64,000 bases of DNA from the NCBI GenBank assembly GCA_037892935.1, contig JAYXKI010000002.1:930001-994000 (forward strand). Direction: 5' to 3'. Origin of the DNA: Phlebopus portentosus. Lineage: Eukaryota > Basidiomycota > Agaricomycetes > Boletales > Boletinellaceae. Position 1 is the stretch's first letter. Every line of letters starts with the position of its first letter. Shown piece after piece: positions 35,886-46,641 of this stretch. Below the pieces are notes generated by a model, which made no database searches, had not been told where the DNA came from, and saw only the letters and a program-made list of their open reading frames with translations. The translations under genes were made by a program, and so were the position numbers.

Positions 35886-37784
35886 ATGGCTATGGACGAT
35901 GACGACGACGTAGAAATCCTCCGCAGAAATGGGTACGCGTCAGTCATGCATTTTATCTGCCGATCTGACCATAGCAATGTTTGCTTCTGACAGGCATTCA
36001 GGCGATGTATTCTGTGAGATTTGTCATGTATCACTAACGAAGCAATCCGTCGACGAGAGACAGTTGCACTACGAGGAGCATTTTGATCAAATTCCAGATG
36101 GTGCGCTCCTTTCTCCGTGAATATGATAAAATTCTCATATTCACTAGAATCGAATGCGGGACCATCGAGGGTTATTGACTTGTCAAGTTCCGAAGAATAT
36201 GCGCGCGGTGAAAGTCCGTTTGTAACACCCAAGAAAAATAAAATCGCAAGAGAAGCAGGAGGGACGCGAACACCTCCTTTACCGAAACAAAATGTCTTCT
36301 GGTACCAATCGCAACAATCACCGCCGCCCTCTAACTTCACTCCTGGTTAGTAATTCTCTTGACAATGCAGTTGCATCCAATTAATGCATCGGATTATTCA
36401 AGGCCTTATCCCAACACTGAAGCAGGCATTGCTTACGTCTCATTCAAAAGGTCGGACGATGCGCGCAGCTCTCTGCTATGCTGGTACAGTACATATCGCA
36501 ACCGAGCTCTGGGATCTCGGTTGGGGTTGCGGGTAACACGAACTACTTCGTTCCGCTGTTCATGATACTGACCTGTTGAGTAGATACCGGAATTTTCTAA
36601 TAGCGTGCACGGCGCTTATGGACCAGCAAGTTCAACCATTGTACTTCCCGGCTCTTGATCAACCCTCTTCTCCAGGGGTCAGAAATCTCCAGCAATGGAT
36701 TGAGGATGCCTGGCATGCAGGATTCGATCCAGAGGGTGCCGCCGACCTTAAAGGCAAGTTGGTCGGGACGAGGAAATGGATCGGCACCGCTGAACTACAC
36801 GTCGCGTTCCTGTCGCGGGGTATTCCAAGCTGCCTCGTCGATTTCCCGCAGGTTGAGTCGGGTGCTACTGCGGTCTTGGATTGGATCGTGTCGTACTTCT
36901 CGGAGCCGTCACGCGATGCGAGTGACATGCGAGTGAAGGCTAAAGTGAAGACGACAGTAGATGAAGCTCTGCGTGGAGCGAGTCCAGTCGTCGTGACGGA
37001 TCGTATGCCTCTCGTACTCCAGCACAAGGGACATTCACGAACAATTGTCGGATATGAACGAACCAAGGACGGTTCAATCAACCTCTTATGCTTTGATCCT
37101 GCACGGTAAGCAGCTCAAGTCAACATAATTTAAGGAACGTCCTTTGATTTGGGCTTTAGAAGTCCATCATCGTCGCTTCGCAACTCTGCTCTTCAACGAT
37201 TCAACTCTTCCCGAGCCCAGCAGGAGTCTTCTGCTAATGTACCAACTACTTCTAAGGGACATCATAGCCTTTCCTCGTCAAAGATACTTAATACTATGCT
37301 ACATCCTCGGTCGCATAAAGACAGAGAGACGTCTCCGCATCATCTACTGTCCAGAAGGAAACGAGGATCAGATGAGAACGGTGACCGTTATTCGAAACGT
37401 CCCAGGGGCGGTCTACGCAGTCCTAGAGCCATTTCTTCTCCAAACGACGAAGTCATCGAGATTTCAGATGAGGATGATGACATTGTGGAAGTCGACTCGG
37501 AGCCAGTGTCTGACGCCACCTCGTCGAAGAACCCTCCCAAAGCATCTGGACCGGAACTTGATTACACCAAAGTCCTTGAATTCTTCCGACTTAGACCCAA
37601 GAAGGTCGGGTAAGTCGCGCTTTTTTCATTGTTTTCCGCCCCTATTCATGCGAAACATTGATGTTGACTGACCTTGCACAGGAAAAACGACCGATACCAG
37701 ATATTATACTTCCCTCTTGAAGATATCCTCACTGATGAAGAACGTTGGAGACGGAGGATCGTCACATCTGAGGTCATCCGTTAA
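35886..37784 (+). CDS. Peptidase C78 family protein, ZUP1/Mug105-like deubiquitinase
   Basis: Start ATG at 35886 (MAMDDDDDVEILRRN), stop TAA at 37782-37784. An N-terminal zinc-finger-like unit C-x2-C...H-x4-H reads VFCEICHVSL then LHYEEHF. The catalytic domain has the Cys motif DLGWGCGYRNF, formed across an intron after GCG, the segment WIGTAELHVAFLSRGIPSC, the catalytic His in GHSRTIVGYE, and the Asp in LLCFDPAR. These are the hallmarks of family C78, which includes the UFM1 proteases and the K63-ubiquitin-specific ZUP1 and its fission yeast relative Mug105. The zinc finger favours ZUP1. A long Ser/Arg-rich insertion and an acidic EISDEDDDIVEVDSE stretch, possibly a SUMO-interacting motif, precede the end. 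Confidence 0.88.
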
Positions 37785-39518
37785 ACATGATTACTTCTGG
37801 CCATACTCTGCAATGTCTTCACGCTTTAATTAACAATTCCTCGGTTTTACTTTTATCAAGCTGTTTCTTTGGACTTTCCTCGCATTTCTGATGGGCGTGC
37901 TCTTGTCTCGTTTCACACGCAAAGCTCAACCGTACTATCTGTAGCTGTATGCTTCAATCCTTGCTTTATTCATGCGTCTAATAACTCACAATAGAACTAC
38001 ATACGAATCGTACCTCTGTACTATCGTTCCTGTACACTAATGCATGCATCATGCAATACCACTAGGACATCTTTCTACTACAACTCTGTAGAATCATTTG
38101 AAGCGCTTGCAGCCAATCCCCCATCTGATTGGCGGATAATTCGCCGATACCTCAAGGATGCAGTACAAGTTTTTTAACTTCAAGGCACCGGATCCGACCC
38201 AAGGCCAAGTCTGCTCAAATCCCAAAAGGCAGGCAGTTGATTTGGTTACTCTAGGTACCCCTTCGGCACTTCGAGTCTATCTTCCTAACTGTAATCTTTT
38301 TGTCTCTCCTGGTCGTCGATCACACGTTGTTCTTCAGTGGAACTTCGAATCAAGAGGGAAGGCACTTAGGCATACCGGCGGCAGCTATTCTTATTGTCTT
38401 GCGGACCTACTCAGGAGCGTTGTCACGGTTTGAGTCGATCCGGGTCCCAGGTTCATGTAATGTACAAAATGTGGGTCGTCAGGGTGATCCCTAGTGATCC
38501 ATTCCTCACGGACACCCAGTGAATACGCTAGATCATAGTTACTATAAATGAATGGAAAACTTCGACGTACATGTATGAAGAGAGAGGGACCGAAAAATAA
38601 TCACATATGACGAGTCAAGTATCTAATCTGCATTACAATCACCACCCACTAGCACTAGTTTTCATTCTCACAAACTATCGTACGGATCTAACGGAATACA
38701 GATCAACATGGAAATCCATCCTCAATATGCAGTGCAGCAATCATTCTTAAAGTTCGAACAATAGCGTTTCTGTAGGTCCCGAAGACTCCATCTCTAAATT
38801 CTGATCGCCAAATGCATATATTGGATACAGGTTCCCGCCGGCGCTCTTATTGTCTTTGTTCTACATTACTCGAAATGACTCGATGGTCCGTGGCCGTGGA
38901 AGAAGCCTCCATACCTGATTAGACACGCGACTGCGGAATGGGTAAGATAGGACCGGGACGCCGGAGAGGAAGGAAGTCACCGCGCCAGTGAGAAAGGTCT
39001 ATCACAAGCCTGAGCTTCCTGGCAGCTGGTTGGATCGGAATTGAACGTCCATCCCGACTTATACGGATCCGGAGGCAGGCAGAAAAATCGAAAAAAAAAA
39101 TAATTCTTTCTTTAAATCAATTTCTTTATTCACGGCACGAGTCGTAAGACACATTCTGGTATCAGGGCGTTCATCATGTATCGTATGGTAATCAAGAATA
39201 AGGCGTATTGGCCTTCTGTAACCGTAAGGTAAATAGAGATGGAAGGCAAAGAAGAAAATTAAGTATAAACAACACTAGAAGAAGTGAAAGAGGAACCCAG
39301 TTGAAAAAAAGAGAGATACAAATACAACACAAGTTCAATGTTTGTCTTTAAAGATTCCCAGCTCAAGAAAAGTCTGAAAACGCCAGTAGAACCAGTCTAA
39401 AACAAGGGTTAGAAGCAAGAGAAGAAAAATCAAAGTGGAAAAAAAAAAGAACTGAAACAAAAGAAGTGCGAGTTTTTCGGTATGCAGAAAGTCAAAGAAA
39501 ACGATTTCAAGTAGATCA
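37785..39518. other. Intergenic region of about 1.7 kb, no gene seen
   Basis: The region runs from the stop of the ZUP1-like gene to the stop of the convergent BTB-like gene. The only ORF above 90 codons (38158-38433 plus) has no recognisable feature. A polyA run sits at about 39093-39102 and the right 400 bp is A-rich, as expected of 3' UTR. A small unannotated RNA cannot be excluded. Confidence 0.45.
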
Positions 39519-41551
39519 TCAGAAGTAGTTACCAGAAGGCTTCGCAATCCCTTGCGCACGCAATTGCGAGGCATTGAGGATCTTATTTGTCCGCTGCTGT
39601 TGGTTCGGAATCTTAGTCAACAAGTCAGCATCGCGCTTTTCGCTCTTCGAGTCCGTCGACGCCGTCTTGTTGATCGCAGCACTCGGGGGAACAACAACTC
39701 GCGATTCGTGAGTGGGCAGTACGACCGGGATGTCAACGCTAAGCACAGAAGGGCTGTTCCCGGCGCTCCCAGTCCCGACTTTCTCTTTCGATCCTGTCAT
39801 TGCTCCGGCAGTGGAGTCGCAGAGTGTATGTGTACTGTGTACACTTGATCGCCCGCCGTCAGCGACGAGAGGGACCTGCCCTGCGAGCTCCTCGTCGCAG
39901 AGCCGCATAAGGTCGGTTAGTCCTAGGTATGCTGCTTCGTCTCGAAGATCGAGAAGCGCCTCTAGGCGCGCCGTTGCGAACGAATGCCGCGCGGCGGGGA
40001 AGAGACGTGCTGCGTAAGGGAGCATTCCCTCAGGATGAGATGATAAGATTGGGGCACGAAGGTATGCGATAATGTGTGCATATCTGGGATAAAATCAGCA
40101 CTATACTGCAAGCTTCAAGTGTATAACAATACTCACGGTGTACTTGGTCGGTCGAAGAAAACATGAATAAGGGATGTAACATCCGCTTTGCGCTTTGGTT
40201 TGCGAATCTTGATGATGCCCGTCGATTTGAGATGATCTTGGAACAGTGAATTGAACCCAGTGTAATTTTCTTCTGCCTCTGAGTCCTCAAACTCGCTATG
40301 CTGCGAATAGATGGATGCACTATCTCTGCCTTCGTCAATCGGCGTCTGCGCAGATGGATTCAACGTTGTCGACGCAACAAGCTCATTGAGATAGGTGGCA
40401 AGATACGAAGGTCGGGAGGTAAGTGTCTTAAGTGTACTCTTCATTCTCGCATCACCAGTCTCCAAAACGACAATGATCTTGCCAGGGTCAAGCTTGTGCA
40501 TGCTCGCAGGAAGGCTAGACATCAGGACAGGTTCGAAGACGGGCTGAGGGAGCGCAGAAGCAAGGTCAACAGGCAATTGCGGCGCAGCAGCAAAGCAATC
40601 GCTTTCGATATGTTTGCCGGGGTCTGAATATGACGAGAAATGTGTCTTAGGCCGAGATGGGTCGATGTCTGTTCCTGACTTGCGCTGGACCTGCCTTTCG
40701 TTTTCATTGGACGCGACAGAGGTACTCAAATGCTCTGGATCGGACTTGGGCCTGGTGAGTGGCAAAGAACGTGCCTGGGAATGTCCATGCAATTGGGCAT
40801 TTGAATGACCGAGCGGCGAATTTCGTTGCCCGCCCTTCGCCGAGCCTTGTGAGCGTCGATCAGGTAAGACAGGTCCGAGTCCACGGCTTCCACTAGCCCG
40901 GCTACTGGCATTCGATTCACCTGAGCGTCTCGGGAACGACCTATCTCTTTGCTGAGACTGTGGAAAGCCTCTCGACTGGAACATGGGTGAAGTGGGCCTG
41001 CTAGATGCAGAAACGGGTGTTCGAGGAGTCCGAGGCAGATTCTTCTCCATTTCTTCGCGCTCAGACTCTTCTTCCTCCTGGACTGGTGCAGGGTGCTGCT
41101 TCGGAAGCTGATTTATATGCGAAGGCGCAGATGCGGCCGCGAGGGGACCTCGATAGCCCCCTCTTTGGGCTGAAAGCGCAAGTGCTTCTTGGGGGGTGCC
41201 AACTACGATAGCACCAGAGCCTAGCGGGGCCAGTCGTGTCGACGGCAAGCTGTCTGCGGAACTAGTAAGCTGGGGCTCTGAGATATATACACCTCTTTTC
41301 TCATAGGGTCCGTCAGTGTTGCTACGAGAGGAACCATTCGACTGGGCCCGACGGTGAACGTGTCCATGTACGGCCTGTACGTTCTCTTGTATGCGTTCCT
41401 TGAGGGAGTCCTTGAACTTGGACATGTGGTTTGTGAGAGAAGGGCGACGGGTTTTTGAAGATGGCCTAACGAGGGGAGTAACGGGAGACGAGGAGAAAGA
41501 GGTCGAAAGGGGGGAAGATATGGAATGCGAGCGCTGGTGGGATGCAAGCAT
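39519..41551 (-). CDS. BTB/POZ-like domain protein with long disordered N-terminus
   Basis: Two exons, 41551-40137 and 40083-39519, joined across an intron at 40084-40136, give 659 residues. The first 330 or so are disordered and rich in Ser, Pro, Arg and Gln (repeated short SSRPTSP-type stretches). A folded part begins at GKIIVVLETGDARMKSTLKT and continues past the intron with DVTSLIHVFFDRPSTP and RYAHIIAYLRAPILSS, then LEALLDLRDEAAYLGLTDLM and LCDEEL. This resembles a BTB/POZ fold of the potassium-channel tetramerisation type, interrupted by an acidic insertion. BTB proteins often bridge substrates to cullin-3 ligases. The C-terminus is Ser/Thr-rich and ends AKPSGNYF. It is divergent with the gene at 41854. 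Confidence 0.7.
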
Positions 41552-41815
41552 ATTTGCGACTGCTCACAGACTCACGGGCAAAGTAGATGAGTGGTGGCAG
41601 AGGGAGTTGCGATGAAAGTGGGAGCTGCTGCTGTGGTGGTGGTGGTGGTAATAAAGAAAGGAGCGATGAGACTGAGAAAGCGAATTCATGTGCGGATTGA
41701 GGATCCGAGTGCTGCATTTTTGAGAGGATGGGCTGGGCTGAATGACTGTAAATGGACAATAGACAATAGCATCGTTGTACTTCCGTAGATTATATAATGC
41801 ACTCAAGAATGCATA

Positions 41816-41823
41816 TCACGTGA
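41816..41823. promoter_or_regulatory. CACGTG box in a divergent promoter
   Basis: The palindrome TCACGTGA lies in the 302 bp between the BTB-like gene (start 41551, minus) and the putative zinc-ribbon gene (start 41854, plus). Confidence 0.35.
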
Positions 41824-41853
41824 ACCGTGATCGACGGACCCTTACCACGTCAC

Positions 41854-42699
41854 ATGATGCAACTTTTCTCTCTAATGGACGATTCCATCATCACCACCGC
41901 AAAATTCAGGTCGAACGTTGCACATCTCCTGACCACTCATGTCTCGCCATCACTCGCAGCTCTTCATGTTCACCGTGCTGCAATCCAGTCGCGCTCGCTT
42001 GTGACTCTTACTCCACTGCATTGCCCACGATGCACACACGCGCCCATATTTACGCGCGTCGTAGCGAATGCTTCCAAACAAAGAACAAGAAGAAGAAGCA
42101 CAACAAAGAATGTGAAGCGTGGAAACGACAACAAAACGCACTCTGTGCAAACCAGGAAACCTGAATCGTCTTCTTCATCATCTTCGCCTCGTGGGAGTCG
42201 CGTGCGCATTATGAAAAGCTGTGCGGCGTGCGGTTACGTCGGTGAAGAGGCCTTCGAGCGGAGTGAAGATTCTTCCTCATATGAGAACAATGAACAAGCG
42301 TCGCGAAGCGTACATCCTGGCACGTTGGACAACGCGTTGTCTTCCTGCTCGGTGCCCGTGTCCCGCTCGGTAACTCCGGCGTTAGTCAAGGAAACCGAGA
42401 CACGATCGAATACACAAGACATCTCGATCCAGTCCAGTGCAGCAAAGCTAAAGGCCAAGCAGGCCAAGGCAACAACGACCGTCGCTCGCAACACAGGATC
42501 CCCTATGACCCAACCTGAGCCACCCCACGTCAGCTCACCAAGCACGCTCGAAGTGCTTCAATCCCGTTCAGCGATTAAACGGCAAAAGAAGAAAGCAGGT
42601 TTACAGGAAATGCTGGCTCGTTCAAAGGTGCGGAAGCAAGCTGAGAAGGACCATGGACAGGATGGAGGAAATTTGGCGGCTTTTCTGAGTGGCCTATGA
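41854..42699 (+). CDS. Putative zinc-ribbon protein, possibly an Rpr2/Rpp21/Snm1-type RNase P/MRP subunit
   Basis: One exon, starting MMQLFSLMDDSIITTAKFR at 41854 and ending AAFLSGL. The frame runs further upstream only through a GTG; a later ATG at 41875 is possible. An N-terminal helical segment (FRSNVAHLLTTHVSPSLAAL) is followed by a cysteine pair in LHCPRCTHAPIF, a basic Arg/Lys/Thr region, a second pair in MKSCAACGYVG, a long Ser/Thr-rich spacer, and a basic C-terminal helix (AIKRQKKKAGLQEMLARSKV). The two CxxC pairs around a basic stretch fit a zinc ribbon of an RNA-binding subunit such as RNase P/MRP Rpr2/Snm1, but the similarity is in layout only, so the name is tentative. Confidence 0.5.
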   Translation: MMQLFSLMDDSIITTAKFRSNVAHLLTTHVSPSLAALHVHRAAIQSRSLVTLTPLHCPRCTHAPIFTRVVANASKQRTRRRSTTKNVKRGNDNKTHSVQTRKPESSSSSSSPRGSRVRIMKSCAACGYVGEEAFERSEDSSSYENNEQASRSVHPGTLDNALSSCSVPVSRSVTPALVKETETRSNTQDISIQSSAAKLKAKQAKATTTVARNTGSPMTQPEPPHVSSPSTLEVLQSRSAIKRQKKKAGLQEMLARSKVRKQAEKDHGQDGGNLAAFLSGL

Positions 42700-43183
42700 T
42701 GCCCGGAATTTGCAAGATGCAAGTGCATGCAACCTGCAATCGCAACCATTTATTTATGTCAATTGCTTTCGTGTTCGCAACAAAATGGATACTAGCGAAA
42801 TGGAAATGGTAAGGAATCTCATTGTGAAGTCAGAAAAGCCGTACTGGCCTTCATTGTAGATGCCTATCCTATGCTCATTTCAGCGATTCTTCATTTGCTG
42901 CAGATTCTGTATGCACGCAGACAAGATTGCCATAGGCATACATAGTAATACTGAAGAATAAACAAAGAGCTCCTACATAATGTCCTATAAATCCTTCCAC
43001 GCCTCTACTCACGATGCTATGGACTGGTTACTTGTTCAAAGCTCCGATCCATACGATGATAATATTTGAAGTAAATGCAAAGGCAAGTCGTGACAGTGTG
43101 TGCATCTTAGCACAGTACTCAGTCAGGTATAGACTTTAGTTATGTAGAATCAAAACTCTGTCTTGCACCGTCCTAGCAACTTT
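42700..43183. other. Intergenic, 3' ends of two convergent genes
   Basis: About 480 bp between the stops of the zinc-ribbon gene and the dioxygenase gene. AT-rich, no ORF of note and no repeat seen. Confidence 0.45.
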
Positions 43184-44265
43184 TTATAAACCGAAAGCAA
43201 TAGTCGGACATCCATAGACCCCAGCAAGAATCTTCGCCTCTCCTCCTTCCCCTGCACCAGCCGCAACATAAATAGGAATAAAGTGCTCCTCGCGCGGATG
43301 AGCCCGCCTGAAATACTTGTGCTTCGTAATATTGACAAGTGATTCCTTGAGGTTTCCCTGCGAGTGAGGTAGCAAAATTAATTCTAAAGCAGTTGAAAAG
43401 AAATAAAGAGGACATACCACGGGCTGTTGCGCCGCCTCCAAGATCGCACTGTTAAACTCTTTAAACTCTGGTTTCGCAGTGCTTTCCGCAAACGCGGACC
43501 AATCTCTGAACGTATGGATCGTCAATCCACCCGAGAGGATTAGTATTCCCTCCTCTCTCAGCTTCGCAACAGCCTTTCCGATAGCCCAATTCTTCTCGGG
43601 ACTCAAACTCGAATCAATACTCGCTTGGACGATAGGAATATCATGGAACGTGTGTCCGAACATGATTCGGAAGGGCACGAACACGCCGTGATCGAGTCCG
43701 GGACCTTGGAACCCTCGTCCGTCCTCACCGCGCGGTTCGGTACGTGGTGTAGTGCGCGCGAGAAAACCGGCGGAAGTGAAAGCTGAGGCGACGCGTTGCG
43801 AGAGTTCCGATGAGCCGTTGGAGCTGAACTTGAGCTCGTACAATTCACGGTCGAATCCGAAGTAGTCCATAAGCAGGGGTTGATCGTCGCCATAGTCGGT
43901 CACTACATTGATAATGCTTAGTCTCGTGTCATGATCTATGTAGAATGAGACGAAATGTCCACACCTACTCGCTCTCCCAACGTCTCCCAGTGAGCACTGA
44001 ACACCAAAATACCCTTTGGCTTGTACTTCTCCAACAGTGCTGGTCCAAACAGCTTTAAGAACCGTGCAAGCGGACCCTTGGGTCCCGCATGCAATTCCAT
44101 CGGAGACGTGTTCGACAAAAGGTGGTCGGGGAACTGCAACATGGGTGAACCATGCCCGAAGAAGAACGCTGGGATCTTCTCAGGTGTTGCTGGTAAGGCA
44201 TCTAATGCGGCTTTCCACTCTGCGTCGGTCTTTGGGACTGCGAGTGGTGAGGACGAAGAAGACAT
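43184..44265 (-). CDS. Extradiol ring-cleavage dioxygenase of the LigB/DODA type
   Basis: Start ATG at complement 44263-44265 (MSSSSSPLAVPKTDAEWK), stop TAA at 43184-43186, with introns near 43905-43965 and 43350-43420. The spliced product of about 320 residues has the class III extradiol motifs in order: AFFFGHGSPML and FSAHWET near the N-terminus, VTDYGDDQP, GLDHGVFVPFRIMFG, LILSGGLTIHTFRDW and HPREEHFIPIYVAAG. The His residues of HGSP, SAHWE, DHG and EEHF are those that bind the metal or act as acid-base in this family. Relatives open the ring of DOPA or other catechols; bacterial YgiD and plant DODA are examples. The substrate here is not known. Divergent with TFB3, 302 bp between start codons. 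Confidence 0.87.
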
Positions 44266-44567
44266 GGTACGAGAATTGCTGAATAGATTGAGATTGAGAG
44301 AATGGGAAATGGGAAATGTCAGCTGAAATGGGAAGCGTGCCAGGGTGATGGCGAGGACGATGGCGAGGAGTGCGCAGAAAGCGCGAGTTGATATAGCAGC
44401 CAGGATGAATGTAGTACTAATAGAGTCGAGTCGACATGGTGGGAAGTGGCCGAGTCGCGATGATTATAAGCACGCGCGTCACCCCGACTCGGACTCGGAC
44501 GAAACTTACTCATTACTCATCGTTCGCATCGTCCGTCACGGACAGGACAACGACGACCATTATCCTA

Positions 44568-45934
44568 ATGTCAAGACCAACCTCAAACTGGCTGCGCGGA
44601 TCAATAGTCCGCAAATCAGTTCTACCATCCTCCGCACAAAGCACACGCTCATCCACGCCCGCTCTCGGTCTCAACGGTGCCAATGTATCCACAATCGGCT
44701 CCTCAACACCCCTTCCAGCAAGCTCATCAACATTCACCGGAGTCAGCGCAGGCGGCGGCGTGAAAGACCCCACGAACAAAATCTCCGAGTTCTCTAGCCA
44801 GGAAGACCAATGCCCCGTCTGCAAGTCCGACAGGTACCTCAACCCGCGCCTCCGCCTCCTCGTCAGTGCATGCTATCACAAGATGTGCGAATCGTGCATC
44901 GATAGGCTGTTCACACTGGGCCCTGCGCCATGCCCTATATGTAACAGAACGTTAAGGAAACTGGCTTTCATGCCCCAGACTTTTGAGGATTTGACTGTCG
45001 AGAAGGAGGTTGCTGTCAGACGAAGACTAGCGAGGGAGTAAGTATCGTATCGTACTACCTAACGAAGGGAATTATAATATAACATTTTCATTTCCTTCCA
45101 GCTTTAACAAACGACGTGAAGACTTTCCCGACTTGAAGTCTTACAATGACTACCTCGAAGAAGTCGAAGACATCAGTGCGCTCTTCGCTCTCCACTATCC
45201 CTCCGCTCAATCCGAACTGACAGCCAAACTCCTCCCACCTAGCATTCAACCTAATAAACGACATCGACGTCCCCCAGTCCGAAGAACGCATCCTCAAATT
45301 CCGGCGCGAGAACGCCGCCTTAATCGAAGCCAACATCCAACGGGACGAGTCGTACGCCTCGTCTCTCCGTCAACAAGAAGAAGCCGAGCGGCGCGCGCGC
45401 GAGGAACGCGCCCGGGTCCTCGCACTTGAAGAAGAGGAACAACGCAGGACGAAAGAGATGGATAAGATGGAACTGATCGACGTGCTGGAGAATAGCGCGG
45501 AGGACGTGGATGCGAAGAAGCTCGTGGCTGCCGCTGCGCGGAGACAGCGGGAGAAGGAGCGAGAGAAGAGAGCCGCCGCGCAGCAAGCCGAAGCTGCCAA
45601 CGCGCTCTCCGCGCGTGCTCAGCGCTCGCGAACGGCTGCTCAGAGTGCCATCCCCGACGCACCGCATGTGCCGATCCAAGACGACTGGTACGCGTACGAG
45701 GACAAGTACGCGCTTCGTGCTGGAGGTTACTTCGATCCTGCAAGCGAAGCTGTACGGAGAGATCGGGAGGGAATCATGCGTGCTGGCGGGTACATGGTCG
45801 AGGAAGCTTGGGAACGAGCTTTGCGGTGTGCTGTTGCAGGACTCGACATCGCTCCTTTAACCTCATCAGCAGTATCAACTTCGGATCCAATACCTTTACC
45901 TACGAATGGGGATGTCATCATGGCTTCTGTTTAG
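44568..45934 (+). CDS. TFB3: TFIIH subunit TFB3/MAT1 (CAK assembly factor)
   Basis: Three exons (44568-45037, 45102-45175, 45243-45934) give 411 residues. A Ser-rich N-terminus is followed by a RING finger at about residues 85-130: CPVCKSDRYLN, LLVSACYHKMCESCIDRLF and PCPICNRTLRK, then VEKEVAVRRRLARDFNKRR, DYLEEVEDITFNLINDIDV and a long charged coiled coil. MAT1 joins CDK7/Kin28 and cyclin H and tethers the kinase to core TFIIH, which phosphorylates the RNA polymerase II tail and acts in nucleotide-excision repair. The C-terminal part (GYFDPASEAVRRDREGIMRAGGY) is typical of fungal members. The ATG at 44568 was chosen because it starts the conserved N-terminus (MSRPTSNWLRG). Confidence 0.9.
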
Positions 45935-46641
45935 ACGACCAATACATCTAGGAACTTTGCAAATTCAGGATTCAAACGAATTATGCTGCGCAAGGGGTAA
46001 ACGATAGCATTCAGGCGCTACGAGAGACAGCTAAGTAATAAAGCTAGAACATACAATCAGTAGATCAAACCATTCCGAACGAAAGAGAGGCTACACAGCG
46101 ATAGTAAGTAGATAATAGTAAAAAGCAGGCCGACAAAAGAAATGAAGAATAAGATGAGATGTAACGGAGATATAATCGCCAAGGCAAGGATCGCATGAGA
46201 ATAAATACTGGTAATAGTCAAAATGAGAAATAAAAAGACAGAGTAAGGATGAATGAGATGCAAGGAGTAATGCAATGATGCACTAGGGAACAGGGAAAAG
46301 GAAGTATTAAGCAACAATCGTATCATCGACGAACGGACATCAAGAACGAACGAGGACGAAATCAGGTAGCCACAGGCCCAAAGGAAAGACGCGAGGGTAT
46401 CAACGACAAACGTAAAAAAAAGGCAACGACAGGTCCTCAATGTCCTACACGGATGCAACAACAAGAGGCCTGGTCGCTCGTATGTCTGTATGTAAATCCA
46501 AAGCCCAAATTAGGATACCTCAAGCGAGATGAACGGAAAGCGAAGGCCAAGATCGGTGGCGAAGGCGTGCGGATGTCCATCGTGGCGAGGGCGAAACTCG
46601 GCTCTCCACAAGTGAGGTGAAGGGAAGTCGAGGGCCGCAGC
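45935..46641. other. Intergenic, 3' ends of two convergent genes
   Basis: About 700 bp between the stops of TFB3 and the PKA-type kinase gene. A-rich on the plus strand from 46060 to 46440; minus-strand ORFs here are Leu/Ser/Phe-rich and look like noncoding sequence. Confidence 0.45.

Noticed and set aside
38158..38433. 91-codon plus ORF in the 37.8-39.5 kb gap
   Set aside because: No motif, no neighbouring splice sites that extend it, and no protein-like periodicity.
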